A DNA stretch of 64,000 nucleotides from Adiantum capillus-veneris (lineage: Eukaryota > Streptophyta > Polypodiopsida > Polypodiales > Pteridaceae), in assembly GCA_014529385.2 (NCBI GenBank), contig CM043944.1:81398384-81462383 (forward strand). Reading direction: 5' to 3'. Position numbers and translations under genes: made by a program. The notes beneath the pieces were generated by a model that made no database searches, was not told the origin of the DNA, and worked only from the letters and a program-made list of their open reading frames with translations. Shown piece after piece: positions 61,662 to 64,000 of the stretch (its first letter is position 1; each line of letters begins with the position of its first letter).

Positions 61662-62988
61662 ATGGCCTATTATGCATTACCTTCGGCTTTTAGTGTAGAC
61701 CCTAGGGAAGAAGTTCAGAGCTTAGTTCATGAACAACTGGATAATACCCCCTCCTTTGATGCGTCGGCTCTGTCTGTTATTCTACAAGATTCCATCACTA
61801 ACGATCCTCAGATAAAAGGGGATCATCAGGTATCTCTGGATTCTGAAATGGTTCGGCAACAAATCTCTGTCTTCAAAGCTAGAGTTGTTGTTCTTTTTTG
61901 TACTGGTAGACTGCCTCAAATCAATGATATAGGACATGCCATTGATAAGGGGGTTGGTGCTCATGTTATAGATCAAATCTTTCATGCTAGGCAAAGAATT
62001 TTCGAGGTATTGTTCCTTAAGTCTCAAGATGAGGCTGCATTCTTGTCGAAATCTATTGTTATACTGTTTGGGGTGGTTGTTCACATGTTTGATTGGAAAC
62101 CCATTAAAATGATAAAGGATGCCTTGCTCTCTAAGTGCCCCGTGTGGGTAGAATACATTGACTTACCTCCTTTATGTGGCTATGCATTAAGGATATTAAT
62201 GCTACATTGGGCCAAGTCTTGTATGCCCCCACAATTAGTTCCCCCAACAGAAACAAAGCATGCCTATTGTGGAATACCAAAAACCCCTTTCCACAAACTA
62301 CATATATAAACATTCCTTTTGTAGGTAGGATGGTGCTGTATCTTAAATGGGGTTCTCTAACAGGAGCATGTTTTTGTTGTAACAAGTTGGGGCACTTCTC
62401 TAAAAACTACCCCGCGGTGTCTCAACCCTCAGGGATCTAATTCCCTCTTATCCAGGCAATAAGAACTTGATTCCAAGGGAACAAATATTTGGAAAATCTC
62501 CTAGTACATTTCAGCCAGGCAATGGCAGTAGTCCTGTGGTGAATCAGACATCTGCAAATGTCTCTCCTTCTTATGCTCATGCACCTGACATAATAGCTAG
62601 CCATGCTAAAGGGGTCTCTAGACCTCTATTCAATCCTAGTCATGCAGGGAACCATGAAAAATCTGGTAGTGGGCACCAAGGTCCTTCCTCATCTGCTAAC
62701 CCTCATGGTATCAATAGAACCATGGATAAGGGGAAAAGGCCTATTGATGCTGAGGGGTTCCAAGCAGTCTCTGCTAGAAAGTCTTTCAAACCTCAAAAAC
62801 AATCCTTAGGGTACATTAGCCCAAATGTGTTTGATATTCTACATGATATGACTTCACCTGACACCTTAGCTGCTATTGAGGCAGCTTGTACTACCGCTAA
62901 AAAAGTACCTCCCAATCGAGAGGCTCTTGCTATTAATCTCGAGGTTAACATGGTGGATAGTGAGATGAGAGCTCTCACGAGGGGGTAA
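61662..62988 (+). pseudogene. LINE ORF1 (nucleic-acid-binding, DUF4283-like plus zinc knuckle)
   Basis: From ATG 61,662 (MAYYALPSAFSVDPREE) the frame runs to about 62,170 and contains ARVVVLFCTGRLPQ, KSQDEAAFLS and LFGVVVHMFDWKP ... CPVWVEYIDLPP, the pattern of the DUF4283 domain of plant LINE ORF1. A frameshift there leads into DINATLGQVLYA ... TYINIPFVGRMVLYLKW and the knuckle CFCCNKLGHFSKNYP, whose final Cys is Tyr. A second shift leads to a 173-codon Ser/Pro/Lys tail (MDKGKRPIDAEGFQAVSARK) ending near 62,988. ORF1 proteins bind LINE RNA. Confidence 0.78.
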
Positions 62989-63015
62989 CACCCAAGTTGT
63001 TATGAATACTCCCTC

Positions 63016-63945
63016 ATGAAAATTGCAGCTTTTAATGCTAAGGGTCTTAATGACCCCACTAGGTTGGCTATGCTTAATAAATGGATTTTGCAAAAAGATC
63101 TTGATGTAGTGCTCATATAGGAACATACCTAGCATAAAAGAGCCGGAGAAATTTATCACTTTAAAGGATACTCTTGTTTTTATGGGGGAAAAATAGGGGT
63201 GTATTCTGGGGTACTGACCTTTATAAAAAACTCTCTCAACCCTCAGTGGGTGCTTGATCACCCTTCTAGCCGATGCTCTGTTTTTACAATGGATTAGGCA
63301 TGGGGACCTCTGCATATTGTCAATGTGTATGTTGCTAACATATGGACTCATAGAATGGAGCTCTGGTCATGGCTAAAAGTGATGAATCTAGGAAATGGTA
63401 TTTTTGGCGGTGATTTTAACATGGTAACTAAGCTAGTAGATACCACTTCCATGGGCACTATCTTGTGCAAGGAAGAAGCTACTTGTTGGGATGAGCTGGA
63501 ATCTTTGCAACAATTGTCAAATGCCTGGTTAAATGGGTTCAATTCAAATGGGTTCACTTTCCACTCTAAGTCTTATATGTCATCTTGGTCCAGGTTGGAT
63601 AGATTTTGTTTTATGTAGGATGTATGGCTACCTGCTAATTGTCAAATGCAGGTTCAAGTTGACTTTTGTATGTCTGATCACTTTCCTCTCATTATGAATC
63701 TTTTTGGTGCTAATGCTATGTCTGTTAAAACTAGTAAAGTGAGGCCTCTAATGGTGAATAATCTGCTATTACACAATAAACACTTTCAAGAAGATGTATT
63801 AAGCTGTGCTAGCCATGCTAAAAGGTTGAATGATGATCCTGTTAATACCTGGATTTTTTTTTTCTCTGAAATGCAAAAATGCATAAGACATCATGGTAAG
63901 ATGGTGGCTGCAAAAAAAAGGACAGAGACTGGCCGATTTGAATGA
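63016..63945 (+). pseudogene. LINE ORF2 N-terminus: apurinic-type endonuclease
   Basis: The sequence begins MKIAAFNAKGLNDPTRLAML, the usual start with the catalytic Asn of exonuclease-endonuclease-phosphatase folds. EHT, at the expected catalytic Glu, lies between two stops (63,118 and 63,130). Then come LHIVNVYVANIWTHR, IFGGDFNMV (catalytic Asp/Asn), SWSRLDRFCF, a stop, and CMSDHFPLIM (catalytic Asp-His). The frame ends in a coiled, Lys-rich linker at 63,945. It would nick target DNA to prime reverse transcription. At least four stops are present. Confidence 0.85.
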
Positions 63946-64000
63946 GAAATTAAAACCCTTGCTAGATCAGGTGCACAAAGGACAGGTTACTGTACATATA

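Larger units (their letters stand above)
61639..64000 (+). mobile_element. L1-type LINE, 5' part, running off the window
   Basis: ORF1 with a C-terminal zinc knuckle is followed by an AP-type endonuclease opening ORF2. The order and spacing are those of plant L1-clade LINEs. The RT lies beyond 64,000. Multiple stops and frameshifts indicate an inactive copy. Confidence 0.85.

Overview
This window is nuclear DNA of a land plant, in a repeat-dense region. The evidence is a spliced plant-type CDK-inhibitor gene (KRP/ICK family), plant LTR retrotransposons, a plant CACTA (En/Spm) element, a short hAT-like MITE, L1-type LINEs and long (GA)n/(CA)n microsatellites. The species cannot be named from the sequence. 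Nearly all transposon genes carry in-frame stops or frameshifts. By reading, 44,991-46,378 is the only intact host gene.

Left two thirds (1 to about 39 kb): a nest of transposons. A decayed plus-strand Ty3/gypsy element ('gypsy-2') survives in three pol pieces, 3,890-4,462, 10,315-11,750 and 37,880-38,950. To its left lies the 3' end of another plus-strand gypsy ('gypsy-1', 1 to about 3,800). Gypsy-2 is split first by a CACTA element (4,463-10,314), which holds transposase remnants and ten 173-bp satellite units. It is split again by a minus-strand gypsy of about 26 kb (11,751-37,874, TSD TACCA). That element is itself interrupted by a minus-strand Ty1/copia element (14,617-19,848, TSD TTTGT). 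Removing the 26-kb element puts the flanking gypsy-2 reading frame back in phase.

The 26-kb gypsy is the most unusual object. It has 920/921-bp LTRs, a PBS and a PPT. Its gag-protease-RT-RNase H-integrase genes are followed by a second retropepsin-like domain. A very long accessory ORF with coiled coil comes next, apparently reached by a 1.43-kb intron. Degenerate repeats of about 285 bp, each centred on TAAATAATCGCGATTATTTA-type palindromes, lie both in the 5' leader and in that intron. An antisense ORF with its own TATA box lies upstream of gag.

Middle (39-50.7 kb): LTR, copia and LINE scraps, a 495-bp hAT-like MITE with an 8-bp TSD, the four-exon KRP gene, then mostly anonymous DNA with a duplicated segment of about 440 bp that has a palindrome at its junction.

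Right (50.7-64 kb): two long direct repeats (50,760-52,095 and 55,727-56,871) flank DNA with a gag-like minus-strand ORF and no recognisable pol, so this looks like a non-autonomous LTR element. After anonymous DNA and a 188-bp (GA)n tract, a plus-strand LINE begins (ORF1 with a zinc knuckle, then ORF2 endonuclease) and runs off the window.
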